Source: Mansonella perstans
Lineage: Eukaryota; Nematoda; Chromadorea; Rhabditida; Onchocercidae
Direction of reading: 5' to 3'
Assembly: GCA_037074765.1 (NCBI GenBank)
Contig: JBAMDO010000187.1
Location: 1-64,000, forward strand
Length of the DNA stretch: 64,000 bases
Shown here: positions 12,125-23,819 of the stretch, piece by piece
Layout: the number at the start of each line of letters is the position of its first letter
Position numbering within the stretch: position 1 is the first letter of the stretch
The notes under the pieces: model-generated
What the model saw: only the letters and a program-made list of their open reading frames with translations
The model's database searches: none
Told to the model about the DNA's origin: nothing
Program-made: the position numbers and the translations under genes

Positions 12125-14374
12125 AATAGTCTGTTTTGTTATGTTTCAAACATTTCCTCACTTCCCATTCATTCGTCAAAACACCATTTATCATAGGAGC
12201 GGGGATATGAAGAGATAGAGCGGGGGAAAGAGATGAGGCGGGGGTGGACGGGGGATTTGATTGACAGGAATAGAGAAGAGAATTACACCAAAACTATTTC
12301 CATTCATATTTCGGTCTTCCTCTTTTCATCTCTTTTTCGTAAATATGTCCTAATTGAAAGAAAAAAAACTTTTTGTAAAGTTTAAAAACATTTTTATGTA
12401 AATTAAAAAATGTTTAAATTACATTTTCATTTCTATTATTAAATTTCACTTAATTATTTAATTATTTGGATGTAGAAAATTATATTTCTTGTTGCCATAG
12501 TAAAACGATCATATGTAAGGCAATAGTAAGGTATATAGTACCATAGTAAGACAATGATAATGATGATATGATAACAATAGTGATAACAATAATTGTACTA
12601 ATGATGACTACAAATATTCATTTGGAGATTAGGCCTATTAGTAACAAATTATATGTATTACTATTTTTGTTGTTATTTCATTCTTCTAATCCATTTCAAT
12701 GTTAAATTCAAATGTTATCAAATGTTTGCAATAATTATCATAACATCGATAGATAATGATCAATCAAATTATTTCAATAATTTGAAATTTATTACTGTGA
12801 TTTAATAAGTTATTTAATCAGTCAAAATTGTTTCATCAATAATTGCAAATCAATGTCTACGATATTATTTCGACAAGGGATTTAATTATATTTAAAAATT
12901 AAATTTTATCATTGAATTACAATTAAAATTTCTTTCCTTAAAATAAGCTTAGTAATTCTTGTGCTTTTTTTTGTCAATATTTTATTCAAATTTTTCAAAA
13001 CCAAAACAACAAACGAATAAATGCATTATAGGCGAAATGAAATGTGAAATAACAAATGCTTTTGTAAAAATCAAATAAACCTTTCAAACTGAGAGTTAAA
13101 AAGAAATTTGAAAAAACAATTTGTTCCTTTTCAGAAATAGAAATGAGATATTGTGATGACAGGGAAAAAAGAAAGAAAGAAAGACAAAAATTTGTTTGCA
13201 ATTTTGTTGAAGATTGTTTCAAAGTTTCTATTTTATAAAATGAACAGATCATTTCATTCTATAAATGGTAGAAGAAAATTTAAAACAACACTATGGCAAA
13301 ATACAGTATGAAATTTTGAATTGAATTAACATGTATCATCTTTAGATTTCTTAAAGTAGATAAAAGTTTACTGTCAATCAAACTGAGGGACGGCTAATGA
13401 TGAGTTGAGAAGACAGTCTTATGGCCAAGAGAAATTTAAAATGAGTGAAATAGGAATATTCCATAAAACAATGGCATTTTGAAAAATGAAATTTACTTTA
13501 TTTTTTATCTGTTCAATTCATTAACAAATCAATGGCAATGTTTATTTGTACAATTTTGGGAAAATTTCATGAAAAGAATTGTTTAAAGTTTTTAATTTCT
13601 GTTTTAGAAAAAATTTATAATATATATATATATGCTTTAATGAAAGTACAGAGATTTTAGGAAGAACTAGTATTTGTGGAAACTTTTGAGTGAGAAAATA
13701 GTTTTGTCATCATATACTTTAAACTGAAGAAAATGAATAAGTTATCCTATATTCATATTAATTGTATTGTTTCATAGTTAAATTTAGTTAGTTTGCAAAT
13801 TTAAAAATTTCTCAATTATTAGCATTATTTCGTTGTAGTTATTAATTATTACCAATTCTAAAAAGTATTGATTAATAATAGTTTGAAAATTTATATAACA
13901 TATTTATTCGGTAAAAATATAAAAAATTACTTGTCCAAAAATTGATAATAATTATTTTTGTTACAAATTATTCTTTCTAAATTTTTTTAATAAAATTGTT
14001 GAGGTATGATTTGAACCAATCAAATTTCCATTTATTTTTTTTTTAGTTACAGAGAACCGAATTTAAAGATTAAATTAGTTATGGTTTTAATCTGAAAGTG
14101 GTTCAAACATACACAGTAATACTGTAACTTATTACTGTGATTATTATTACTGCACATAGTGAATAGTGTGGAATATTTTTTGAATAAGTTATAATTTATC
14201 TTCATACAACATTTCATTTTTATATCAAAATTAATTTTTTTTTTATAAATTTCAATTCATTTGCATTTCACACTAGCATCATTTGACAATAATAATATAA
14301 CCAATCAATAACAAGAATAATAATTACTGTAATAATGATAATAATTACAGTAGTAATGGGAGTATTTTTGATTG

Positions 14375-14532
14375 GAGAAGACAAATTATAAATTAAATTA
14401 TTAATCAATTCAAATATAACACATATTATCAAAACACCATCTTATTTAAATACGAGAAGACAAATTATAAATTAAATTATTAACCAATTCAAATATAACA
14501 CATATTGTCAAAACGTTATCTTATTTAAATAC
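14375..14532. repeat. 79-bp direct tandem duplication
   Basis: Two adjacent copies beginning GAGAAGACAAATTATAAATT start at 14375 and 14454 and end in CTTATTTAAATAC. They differ at only a few positions, so the duplication is recent. Confidence 0.9.
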
Positions 14533-15379
14533 TTCAAAGATGCGAACTTCCATTAGATGTATGCAATATTTATTGATTTGCAAAATTTCAATATCATTTT
14601 GAATTTTTTTAAAAAAAAAGCAAAAAGTTTTTTCTCACTTTTGTCAATTAAAAGAAAAAAATTGTTTGTTTGTTTTAAAATAAATTGACATCAAGCAGCG
14701 ATAATGATATTTTCATTCTCATTTTTCTTCAAACTAAACTAATTTCATTTTAAATTTAAACCATTAAAATTGGTTTATTTGCGTCAGAAAAATTCGCAGG
14801 CATTCTTATACATGTGAATTATGCATATCACTAAACATGGATGGAAATGAATAATTAGATGGAGAAGGAAAAATAGGCTCACATTTACTGTTGAAATTCA
14901 TTTTATAAAAAAATAAAAAATAAGTAATACTTTTTATTGAAGCAATTAATTATCTTTTCTATTTTCACTGTTCTTACTATATATATATTCTTACAATACT
15001 GCATACATTTTACATTCATATTTAATCTATTACTCAAATTTTAATTTAATTGAATCTTATTATTTTTCCTTTTTTTTTTTTTAAGAACTCATTCGACAAA
15101 TTTATTTAATTGATCAAGTTTAATTGCTTGGAATGATAAACCAAATGTGCCACAATGTGTGTCAATCAATGCATACATACATTTGTTGAATTTTATTAAA
15201 TTTTTTGCATTTGTTGATAGTAAATTTTTTTTGAAATTCTTAAAATAAGAAAAATAAACTTAGCAAATAATTAAAAAATTATTTGCTAATTTTTTCTTTG
15301 AAGAAATGTAATTTCAATTTTTTTTTTTAAAAACATTTTGTTATTTTCATTATTTTTCATGAGTTAAGTTATTATTATC

Positions 15380-15411
<32 letters not shown>

Positions 15412-16243
15412 CAAAAACATGTGCATTGCATGAATACGGTAGATACTAGCATTGAATAGAAAACGCATCGTTTACAATTCTCGATTTAATTTACATGTTA
15501 GTTAGCTGACGTTAGCTCAGTTAGCTGACGTAGCTACGAAATATTTGCGTGATAATGTTGCGTACGTTTGAAATAATAATATTCTAATTTAGCTTCTTTT
15601 AAATGAACTTCATAAGAATTCAGGTCATAAAAAATTGAAAATAAAATTCATGAACTCATTTATATACAAATTGAAAAAGAGTCTACAATATATTTGTTAA
15701 TTATTTTGAAATAACTATAAAAATATTTGACAAAAATTAATCTCATAAATCTAACAATAATTATTATCCTATTTAAAAAAAAAAAAATCAATTAAAATAC
15801 TCTTTATTGATGATGATGTAAAAATATAGAAATAGATTGTGTTCAACAATGAATTAAATAACTTAGATGAATTTTGATAGAATTAAAGGATAATTAAGAG
15901 ATCGTATTGGTAATTAATTATATAATAAGCAAGAGAGTAAATAGGTAATTTAATTACTGTAACTACAACAATGTCAATAATTATAGCTAATTTTTTTTTT
16001 TTTTTTTTTAAAAAAAGGTTGAATTTTATATTTTCAAAATTAAATTTTGCAATTTTAATTTGAAAAAAAAAAAAAAAAACATAGAAAATACTGGAAGAGC
16101 AAGAAGTATAGAAGTTAGAAGTGTTGCTGATTAGGTATTGTTAGAGGCGATATTGATTATGATGGCGATAATGATAATGATTGTGATTGTGTTAGATTGG
16201 GCAATATCATTATGGTATTGTCATTTTTATAAAGTAGTAAAGA

Positions 16244-16347
16244 TTTTCGATGATAATAATGATAATGATGATGATAATGATAATAATGATAATAATGATG
16301 ATGATGATAATTATGATAATGATGATAATGATAATAATGATATAGTA
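16244..16347. repeat. GAT/AAT trinucleotide repeat
   Basis: Imperfect mixture of GAT and AAT triplets that yields a spurious Asp/Asn frame. Confidence 0.95.
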
Positions 16348-16490
16348 TGATGATGAAGAGTTACAGTACTAATCAGAATAGCCCGTAAGTTTTGTCGTCA
16401 AAATTGAATGAGCTAAGATTGAAGCAGGCAGGAGTAGAGGCAATGTAGAAGAGAGAAGAAGGATGCCTTCGGTGACTCGTCAAATGAATG

Positions 16491-16552
16491 ACTGACTGAC
16501 TGACTGACTGACTGACTGACTGACTGACTGACTGACTGACTGACTGACTGAC
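16491..16552. repeat. ACTG tetranucleotide satellite
   Basis: About 15 uninterrupted ACTG units, followed after 16 bp by a long CACT satellite. Confidence 0.97.
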
Positions 16553-16568
16553 ACTTAGGGCACTTATT

Positions 16569-16680
16569 CACTCACTCACTCACTCACTCACTCACTCACT
16601 CACTCACTCACTCACTCACTCACTCACTCACTCACTCACTCACTCACTCACTCACTCACTCACTCACTCACTCACTCACT
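16569..16680. repeat. CACT tetranucleotide satellite
   Basis: Twenty-eight perfect CACT units (112 bp) with no interruption, implying very recent expansion. Confidence 0.97.
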
Positions 16681-17391
16681 GATTCTTCTGAAACAAACTA
16701 TCATAAATGGACAACCCTAATAATATTTTTAGCATCATTTTACGCCCATATTTAATATCAATTATCTATTCCATTTTTTAATTTTTTATATTAGTATTTA
16801 AGTTTTTAATTCTTATTTGATTAATTTTATATTTAATATAAGTTTATTCAATTATTTTATAATAAGTTAATTTTAAGTAAATATTCTTTCTTTCTTTGTA
16901 TATATATTATCATATTTCATTCCTTTCTTTTCTATATGTAAACTAATATTTTTTTTTTTTTTTTTTATTACTATCAAAAGTTTTCCTCTTTATTCCTCTC
17001 TCTCTCTCTCTCTCTTTCTCTCTCTGTCTCTTTTTCTCTGTCATTCTTTAAAAAATTATTAAGAAAGAAATGATCTTCTCATTTTCTTACCATCTCTCAA
17101 TTCATCATAGAAATGAGGATGAAAAAGAATGAAGTATATTTGTCAATTGTTAAAAGTAGAAAGGTGTATTACAGAACAACATTCTCTCTCTCTCTTTCTT
17201 CCTCTCTCTCTCTCTCTCTCTCTCTCTAAACAATTAACTTAAAATACGAGAGAGAAGGAGAGAAAGAGAGAAAGAGAGAGAGAGAAAGAATTGAAAGGGT
17301 AAATTGTTAGAAAAATGGGAGTATACATCCAATCGGGTCAATCAAATGCTTAGTTAAAGGCGGAGCTTTTTTGTTTTCTGCTGTTTGAATG

Positions 17392-17652
17392 ACCATAATG
17401 ATGATGATAATGATGATGATGATGATGATGATGATAATGAAAATGATAATGATGATGATAATGATGATGATGGTAATGATGATGATGGTAATGATGATGA
17501 TGATTATGATAATGATGATGATGATGATGATGATGATAATGAAAATGATGATGATGATAATAATAATGATGATGATGATAATGATGATGATGGTAATGAT
17601 GATGATGATAATGGTAATGATGACAATGACGATGATGATAATGATAGTGATG
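17392..17652. repeat. ATG/GAT trinucleotide repeat
   Basis: About 260 bp of GATGAT with AAT and GGT variants. Two overlapping frames (poly-Asp and poly-Met) span it and are not genes. Confidence 0.95.
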
Positions 17653-19533
17653 ATGGTACTGGTAAGTTATAGTAATTTATAGTGATAATTACAATGATGA
17701 CAAGAGACTGATAAGTGATGATTACAGTAATGATGATTATGATAATGTTAAATAATATTATTACTCAAATCATTTTAGATAACTGATTGTCATTAATTTA
17801 TCAGTTAGTAATTATTATTATGTTTCCTGATAACTAAACCAATCAATATGTTTTATTTTTGGTTAAAATAAAGTTGAAATCTTTAACAGTAGATTAATTA
17901 GTGTGATTATTCATATGTATTTGTTGGGATTTTTTTTACAACTTGTTTAGTGTTTAATTTTGAAATTTAAAAATAGGAAGATTGAAGGAATGGGTTTCAT
18001 TCATCAATTTTGTAATAGTGATTAATAGTTGATTAATTCATTATCCTAATTTGGCATTAATTAATATCAATCCATTTGAATGATTTATATGAATTATCAA
18101 CTATTAATCATCGTTAATTTAAACAAGTGTTAATCAATCAACTTTTTACACAATTAATTAATTCATTTGTAAAATGGAATGATTTAATTATAACTGTGAA
18201 TGATGATGATTTTTTGCAGATATTCCTAATGTGCAAAATACTGGATTCTTCCCGACAAAAAGTATTTAAGAAGAGAAATTGTTTTCATAAATTTCAAATT
18301 GCTATTTCTTTTTTTTTTCTCCCGAAAAAACATTTAAATTTTTGATAAATTTTAAATAGTTCGATTCGATTGGTGAAGAAAATTTGTGTGGTGGTAGAAA
18401 AAAAACTTCATAATGTCACATTTAATAATGAAATAACGGATATTACTTGGGATAGAATTTCTTTTTCTTTATCAATCAAAAATACATATTCTTATTAAAA
18501 TTAAAATTGATTTTTTTTTTTCCTTTTTCTTTTCTCAAAAATTAAAAAATTGTTATTGGATTGGGAAAAAAAATGTATGTCTTACCAATTTACTAACAAT
18601 TGCTTTCTGATCTTCAACACCTTTTCAACAATTAAATTCATTTCAATTCCACTACAAATAAAATGATCATTATCTGTGATAGTTCCTTGTGATACATTTA
18701 TATTAAATCATTCCATTTCTATTCTCTCTGTGTATTTGTGATGTCTGTGTGTGCCATTTTAGCAATACTTGCTTGCTTTTCAATTTTCAATACAAAACAA
18801 AGCATTGAATGTGTGAGAAAATGCGGGAGATAGGAAATTGATAAATGAATGAAATGAGAAAGGTAAATTGAAATATTTATTTGAAAACTGTATTCAAATT
18901 CAATTTAAATAATAATAATTACAAAAGGCAAATTAAATTTATGCATATGATTATGAATAATTAAAATAAAATAATTCTTCTACGTATATCATCAAAAAAA
19001 AAAAAAAAAGAATTATGATAAATTACTATTTATAATTAATGGAAATAAATTTAGCACTTTAATTCTATTTCTATTTCTTTCATTTTTTTTTTTTTTTTTT
19101 TTTTTTTTGCATGAAAATATTTAAAATAGTAATATTGAAAAAGAAAGCATTAAATTAAGTTTAAAATTTAGCGCTAGAAAATTTGCTGATTCACTATTTC
19201 ACTAAAAATTTGGACTTTAAATTTTATTCTTTACTATAAACTTGTTAAAATAAATTAAAAATATGTTAACAAATTCGATGCAATTTATCTAATCCTCTTT
19301 TTTTTTGTCTGATCAAAAGAAAAAAGTACTGACATTATTTACTAAATGACACGAATTCATATAATCTTGATATACAATATATATATATAAAACATTTCAA
19401 GTTAAGTTAAAAAAATTTAAAAGTTAAAGTATTAGATAAAATTTTCCACATTTCATACTTAAATTTAAATTATATTAACAAATCAAAAAGAAAGGATTAT
19501 TTTGCATGATTGTAAATAAATGAATTATTTTTA

Positions 19534-19700
19534 CTATAATAATAATAATAATAGTGATGATAATAAAGATAGTAATAATAATAATAATAATAGTAATAAC
19601 ATTAATATTAATAATAATAATAATAACAGTGATAACAATAACAATAGTAATAATAATAATAGCAATAATATTAATAATAATAATATTAATAACAGCAATA
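19534..19700. repeat. AAT trinucleotide repeat
   Basis: Imperfect AAT/AGT/AAC triplets; accounts for the Asn/Ile-rich frames on both strands. Confidence 0.95.
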
Positions 19701-20396
19701 ATTTTGCTTTCTTTTTCAGTGCACTTTGAAAGCTTTTTCATTTTCACATTTTGAAATGAAATGTAAAGAGAAAATACACTGTACACCTCTTTTGAGTTTA
19801 TTTTTCCTTTTATTATTATTATTGCTTTTGTAAAATGCTTCTTTCAAACTTTTTTCTTATTTTTCACAAAAATAGCATCAAATAATTTTAAAGTAAACTT
19901 TTTTTCATTCTATTTCAATTTCAATTCCAATTCCAATTTCATTTCATTTCATTCCGCTCATTTCATTTAAAATCATATTTTGTTACGAATGGAATCAATT
20001 GTTGTTGTTGTTATAATCATCGATAGATGACAAAAAAAAAAAAAAAAAAAAAAAAAATGAAAAGAAATAGTGGAAGAAAAACGATATAATTTTAATTATA
20101 ATGTATGGCTTCCTTCTCTTTACAATAACAATTGAAGAAATTTTGTTGTACTTCAGTGGATGTTTTCTTCTTCTTCTTCTTCTTTCTTCACTTCTTCATC
20201 TTCATTTCTTTTCAATTCAATCAAAGCTATTTCAAAAATTTTTGTTAAAATAAAAAAAAAAAAAAAATGAATGAGTTTTGAATTTTCGTTTTTAGCCCAT
20301 TGAAATGCTTTAAAGACATATTACAAAATACATCTACATACACACTTACATCATCATACATTTATCTACATTTATAAAATCATTGCTACATCTACA

Positions 20397-20460
20397 TACA
20401 TATATATTACATACACATACATACATACACACACATACACACATACACACACATAGACAT

Positions 20461-20502
<42 letters not shown>

Positions 20503-20530
20503 ACACACACACACACACACATACATACAA
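20397..20530. repeat. CA dinucleotide repeat
   Basis: ACATAC units passing into (CA)n on the plus strand; a Cys/Val frame and a His/Thr frame are artefacts of it. Confidence 0.95.
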
Positions 20531-20961
20531 AACAATCATTTCCATCAACCAAAATTATTTCTCAACGAGGAACATATAATTTTTGCAGTAAAAATGTATG
20601 TATAACTTTAAATGTTATTGTCAATTTTGTTAAATTCATTATCTCTCACACTTTCTTCTTCTTTTCTTTTCCTCTTATTTTACCACTATGTTATCCTATC
20701 CTTTCTTCATTCTTTAATACAATTATTTCTTTTTGAGTTAATATTTAAATTACATCCTTTGTTGTAGTAACATTGCAAAAATGATTTATTATATTCCTTC
20801 AAATCTTTTGCAATAAAATAATTATGATAATATGATAATTTGATATGAGATATATATTCATCTATTTTAGTTATGATAATTTTATTATCTTTTTTTTATC
20901 ACTAATAGTAATAATTAAACAAAAATTTGTTATAATTTCATTGAGAAATAATTTAAATTTT

Positions 20962-21001
<40 letters not shown>

Positions 21002-21323
21002 TAGATTTCCTGTACTATTCATTTAGATATTGTATACATTAAATATTTAATAAATATATAATTTATAATCTTTAATTTATATTTGAACTATCAATAGTTT
21101 TGCATTTTCTTCATGCATCGATTATTAGATATTAAATTATATAGCATTGTATTTATGCAAATAATTGATCTAAAAAGAATGATAAAAAATCATTTGAAAA
21201 CTTTCAATATTATTAATTAAGATTAATTACTTTTTCATGTTTTTTTTTTTTTCTTAAATATGAAAAAATATCGAATGTGAAATGTCAATTTGTCAACTAT
21301 ACAAACAACACTCATTTTTATAG

Positions 21324-21429
21324 GACTGTGACAAATTCAGTTTTCGAAATAAATGATGATAGAAACATTTCCGGTACTACCGTAATCGATGTGACTATAA
21401 AATTCATTCGGCATCATAAGATATATTTG
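21324..21429 (+). pseudogene. Unrecognised exon-like patch
   Basis: I do not recognise this. A TTTTTATAG acceptor precedes 106 nt of open frame that ends at a GTAAAG donor. The frame reads TVTNSVFEINDDRNISG, then TTVIDVTIKFIRHHK. Base composition is more gene-like than its surroundings. Downstream (21430-21540) reading frames break after a CLCCGRPIG stretch. Its spacing of motifs (an xSGTTVIDVTI element) resembles the patch on the other strand at 21776-21973 (PGISIEVTL). Both loosely recall nematode ML/GM2-activator-like secreted lipid-binding proteins, but this is a weak guess. It could be a decayed gene copy or one exon of a real gene. Confidence 0.25.
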
Positions 21430-21775
21430 GTAAAGAAAGTTCTATTACAATATTGGAGGGCGACAATATGTCTTTGTTGTGGTCGACCGATCGGCGACAA
21501 ATTTTCGATGGACATCTATCTTTAGTCATCGTTATACCTGTGCAATGGACCATGTCCTGAAATAATAGAATGGAAATGTTTGTTTTCAGATTAAGAAAGG
21601 CGATAACCCGATAAATTGTAATGTTTCCCCGAAATATATTTCGGGTAAATCAAAAATCTGTACCATATGATACAAATCAAAAATGCGAAATAAAATAAAG
21701 CAAAAAAAAAGAAAAAAAATCAAATTTAGAAAGAAAAAAGGAAATTAAAATTAGCAAATTATGTTTCATCACTCG

Positions 21776-21973
21776 TTATGAAACATAGCTTGATAAATAG
21801 ACGTCCATCTTTGTCGATAGATTTTCTGCTATCCTAGCTGTTCTATTTAAGGTCACTTCTATAGAAATACCGGGAAAAAAATGAGGTCGATGTGGACAGG
21901 ACAACAAGATTGTTCTATTGACAAGTATAATTGGGTTTAGCTGGAAATCTATCATCCAGCTGAACTGATACAT
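21776..21973 (-). pseudogene. Unrecognised coding-like patch on the minus strand
   Basis: Open frame of about 65 codons containing MIDFQLNPIILVNRTILL, FFPGISIEVTLNRTAR and LSTKMDVYLSSYV. The pattern (beta-strand-like alternation, Asn glycosylation sites NRT, the PG-I-x-I-E-V-T-L element) fits a secreted beta-sandwich protein. A TATCAG acceptor-like site precedes the GLN/Trp start of the frame. No signal peptide exon or downstream exon was identified. It appears related to the patch at 21324-21429 in opposite orientation, as if one ancestral gene were duplicated head to head and then decayed. Confidence 0.3.
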
Positions 21974-22136
21974 TGTAAGTGTGGAAAAAACGATTCAAAC
22001 TATATTTGATTCATAAATTTGATTGATGCTATACATGATAGTATTAAGTTATTTGTTGTGAAATTCTCAGTTTAATTTGGTGACATATATGGACAACTAA
22101 CAACTAATGTTATGAACCAATAGTTCAAATGATATA

Positions 22137-22735
22137 AATGACTGATCTCAATACAATGAGTCAGTGATAGCAATACCATAAATAGATGATGATATCGATA
22201 CAACAAATCAAATATGATAGCAATATCACAAATAAGCAATATCGATTCTATGAATCGATAAAATCAGCACTGATACCAAAAAATGATACTAGTATCATAA
22301 ATAGATGAGACCGATATCATGAATCGAATGATACTTGTAGTATCATAAATAGATGACTCAGTACCATGAATCAAATGATACTTGTAGTATCATAAATAGA
22401 TGACACCGATACCATGAATCGAATGAATCGAATAGTATCATAAATAGATGACACCGATACCATGAATCGAATGATACTTGTAGTATCATAAATAGATGAC
22501 ATCGATACCATGAATCGAATGATACTTGTAGTATCACAAATAGATGATTCAGTACCATGAATCGAATGATACTTGTAGTATCATAAATAGATGATTCAGT
22601 ATCATGAATCGAAGATATCAATGCCATGAACAGATGATACTGGTATCGATGAATTGATGGAACCAGCACCATAAATAATGACACCAATACTATGAATCAA
22701 TGACATCAATATCGTGTGAATAGGTGACTTTTAAT
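22137..22735. repeat. 48-bp minisatellite with degenerate flanks
   Basis: Core copies between about 22300 and 22640 have a 48-bp unit built from GAATCGAATGATACTTGTAG followed by TATCATAAATAGATGAC and CGATACCAT. The unit contains an inverted repeat (GATACT...AGTATC). More diverged units extend to both sides. Because 48 is a multiple of 3, the minus strand stays open for 109 codons, reading a 16-residue unit containing FMILQVSFDSWYRCHL. I treat that frame as a repeat artefact. Confidence 0.9.
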
Positions 22736-23819
22736 AGTTTTCAATTAACAATGATTGAAGATTAAATGGAGAGAGAGATAGATCTAGTTGTGTGGAAATT
22801 GAATTCTGAAAAAGTTTAGCAGCCTATAAATGTATTTTAAATCCTTAAATAGGTTATCCTAAAAAAGTAATATGAATCCTGAAAATTATCTCTTTCACAC
22901 TCATCCATTTAGGATATATAATTTAATGTGATATATATGAAAATAAACAAAATTAAGCTGCAATAGGAATTTAGCATTCTACCACTAGTACTTTTATACG
23001 ACATTCACGATCAATTGAAGATATATTGTCAATTAGATCTTTAAGGTGTCAATTAGATTCTTGTCAATTAGGTACATCTTTAACGAACGCTTTGAAATGG
23101 TTAAGTACCAATTTTTGGCTAATTGTACGTTGACCTTTTTAAAATATTGAATTATATGCGCAATTTATTTTGTAATTTCAGGTCAAAGCGTTTGAGGTCA
23201 AAGTGCAAGTGTTAGATGCATTTTTCACATAATCAATCAATCACATTCTTTAGTGTATCAAATTAATATAGTTTCGTCGGATTTAGGTTTTTTTTTAAGT
23301 GTTTTGTGTTAAGATTTACAGTTTTTTATACAAACTTTAAACAAAAGTTTGTATAAAAAATCATCATAAATTCATCATCATAAAAAAATCATCATAAATT
23401 CCAGGATAATCTGGCCAAATTTGTTTTTCTCTTCATTCCCAATTATTTTTCAGTGATATTTTTCGTGCTACAAATTTCTACAGCTATTCATAGGTGACGC
23501 TAAAATGCCTGGATAGTTTAAATTTGATATTATTTATCAGGCCCATGATCAGATATTAGCTGCTCTTGAGGCATGTTCCTAATGCTGACCATCAAATGAT
23601 CTTCCGTAATCGATTTCTAAGTGGGTTTAGCTATTGGTGGTCAAATTATAGCATAATTATTAATTATATAGGGAAATTGAAAGGATTATTTTTTAAAATA
23701 CTGAATGAAAAATTGTCATTTTTCGAGGTTTCACGGAACTTATCATCTCTTAAATTTCATATCTCTATTTGCATTTTCTTGCTCTGATTAGCTTCTACTG
23801 CAATTTATTTCTAAAAATT
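22736..23819. other. Upstream region of the znf-598 gene
   Basis: No coding region supported. It contains two AGGTCAAAG direct repeats (23180 and 23195), a perfect hairpin (23322-23360), and several 3' splice acceptor-like sites (TAATTTCAG before 23181, TTTTTCAG near 23452) that could belong to an outron or a 5' UTR exon of the downstream plus-strand gene. Confidence 0.5.
23322..23360. repeat. Perfect 16-bp inverted repeat (hairpin)
   Basis: TTTTTTATACAAACTT, a 7-nt loop, then its exact complement AAGTTTGTATAAAAAA. It lies about 460 bp upstream of the znf-598 start codon and is followed by a short ATCATCATAAATTC direct repeat. Confidence 0.9.

Larger units (their letters stand above)
12125..21276. 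other. Gene-free stretch rich in microsatellites
   Basis: Apart from the repeats listed separately, I see no supportable gene. Points of note are a G-rich island at 12201-12254 that stands out from the A+T-rich surroundings, A/T homopolymers of 25-31 nt (15383-15411, 19084-19108, 20032-20057, 20965-20995), and CT/GA tracts at 16997-17040, 17183-17226 and 17247-17290. Poly-Asp/Asn, poly-Met/Ile and His/Thr frames arise from triplet or CA repeats. Confidence 0.6.

Noticed and set aside
17385..17682. Two overlapping frames of poly-Asp and poly-Met
   Set aside because: Both are readings of one GAT repeat.
19475..19786. Asn- and Ile-rich frames on both strands
   Set aside because: AAT trinucleotide repeat; no other coding evidence.
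20346..20736. Cys/Val and His/Thr frames
   Set aside because: CA dinucleotide repeat read in two directions; not a cysteine-rich toxin or secreted protein.
22358..22687. 109-codon minus-strand frame with a 16-residue repeat
   Set aside because: Follows from the 48-bp minisatellite period; lacks splice sites and start context.
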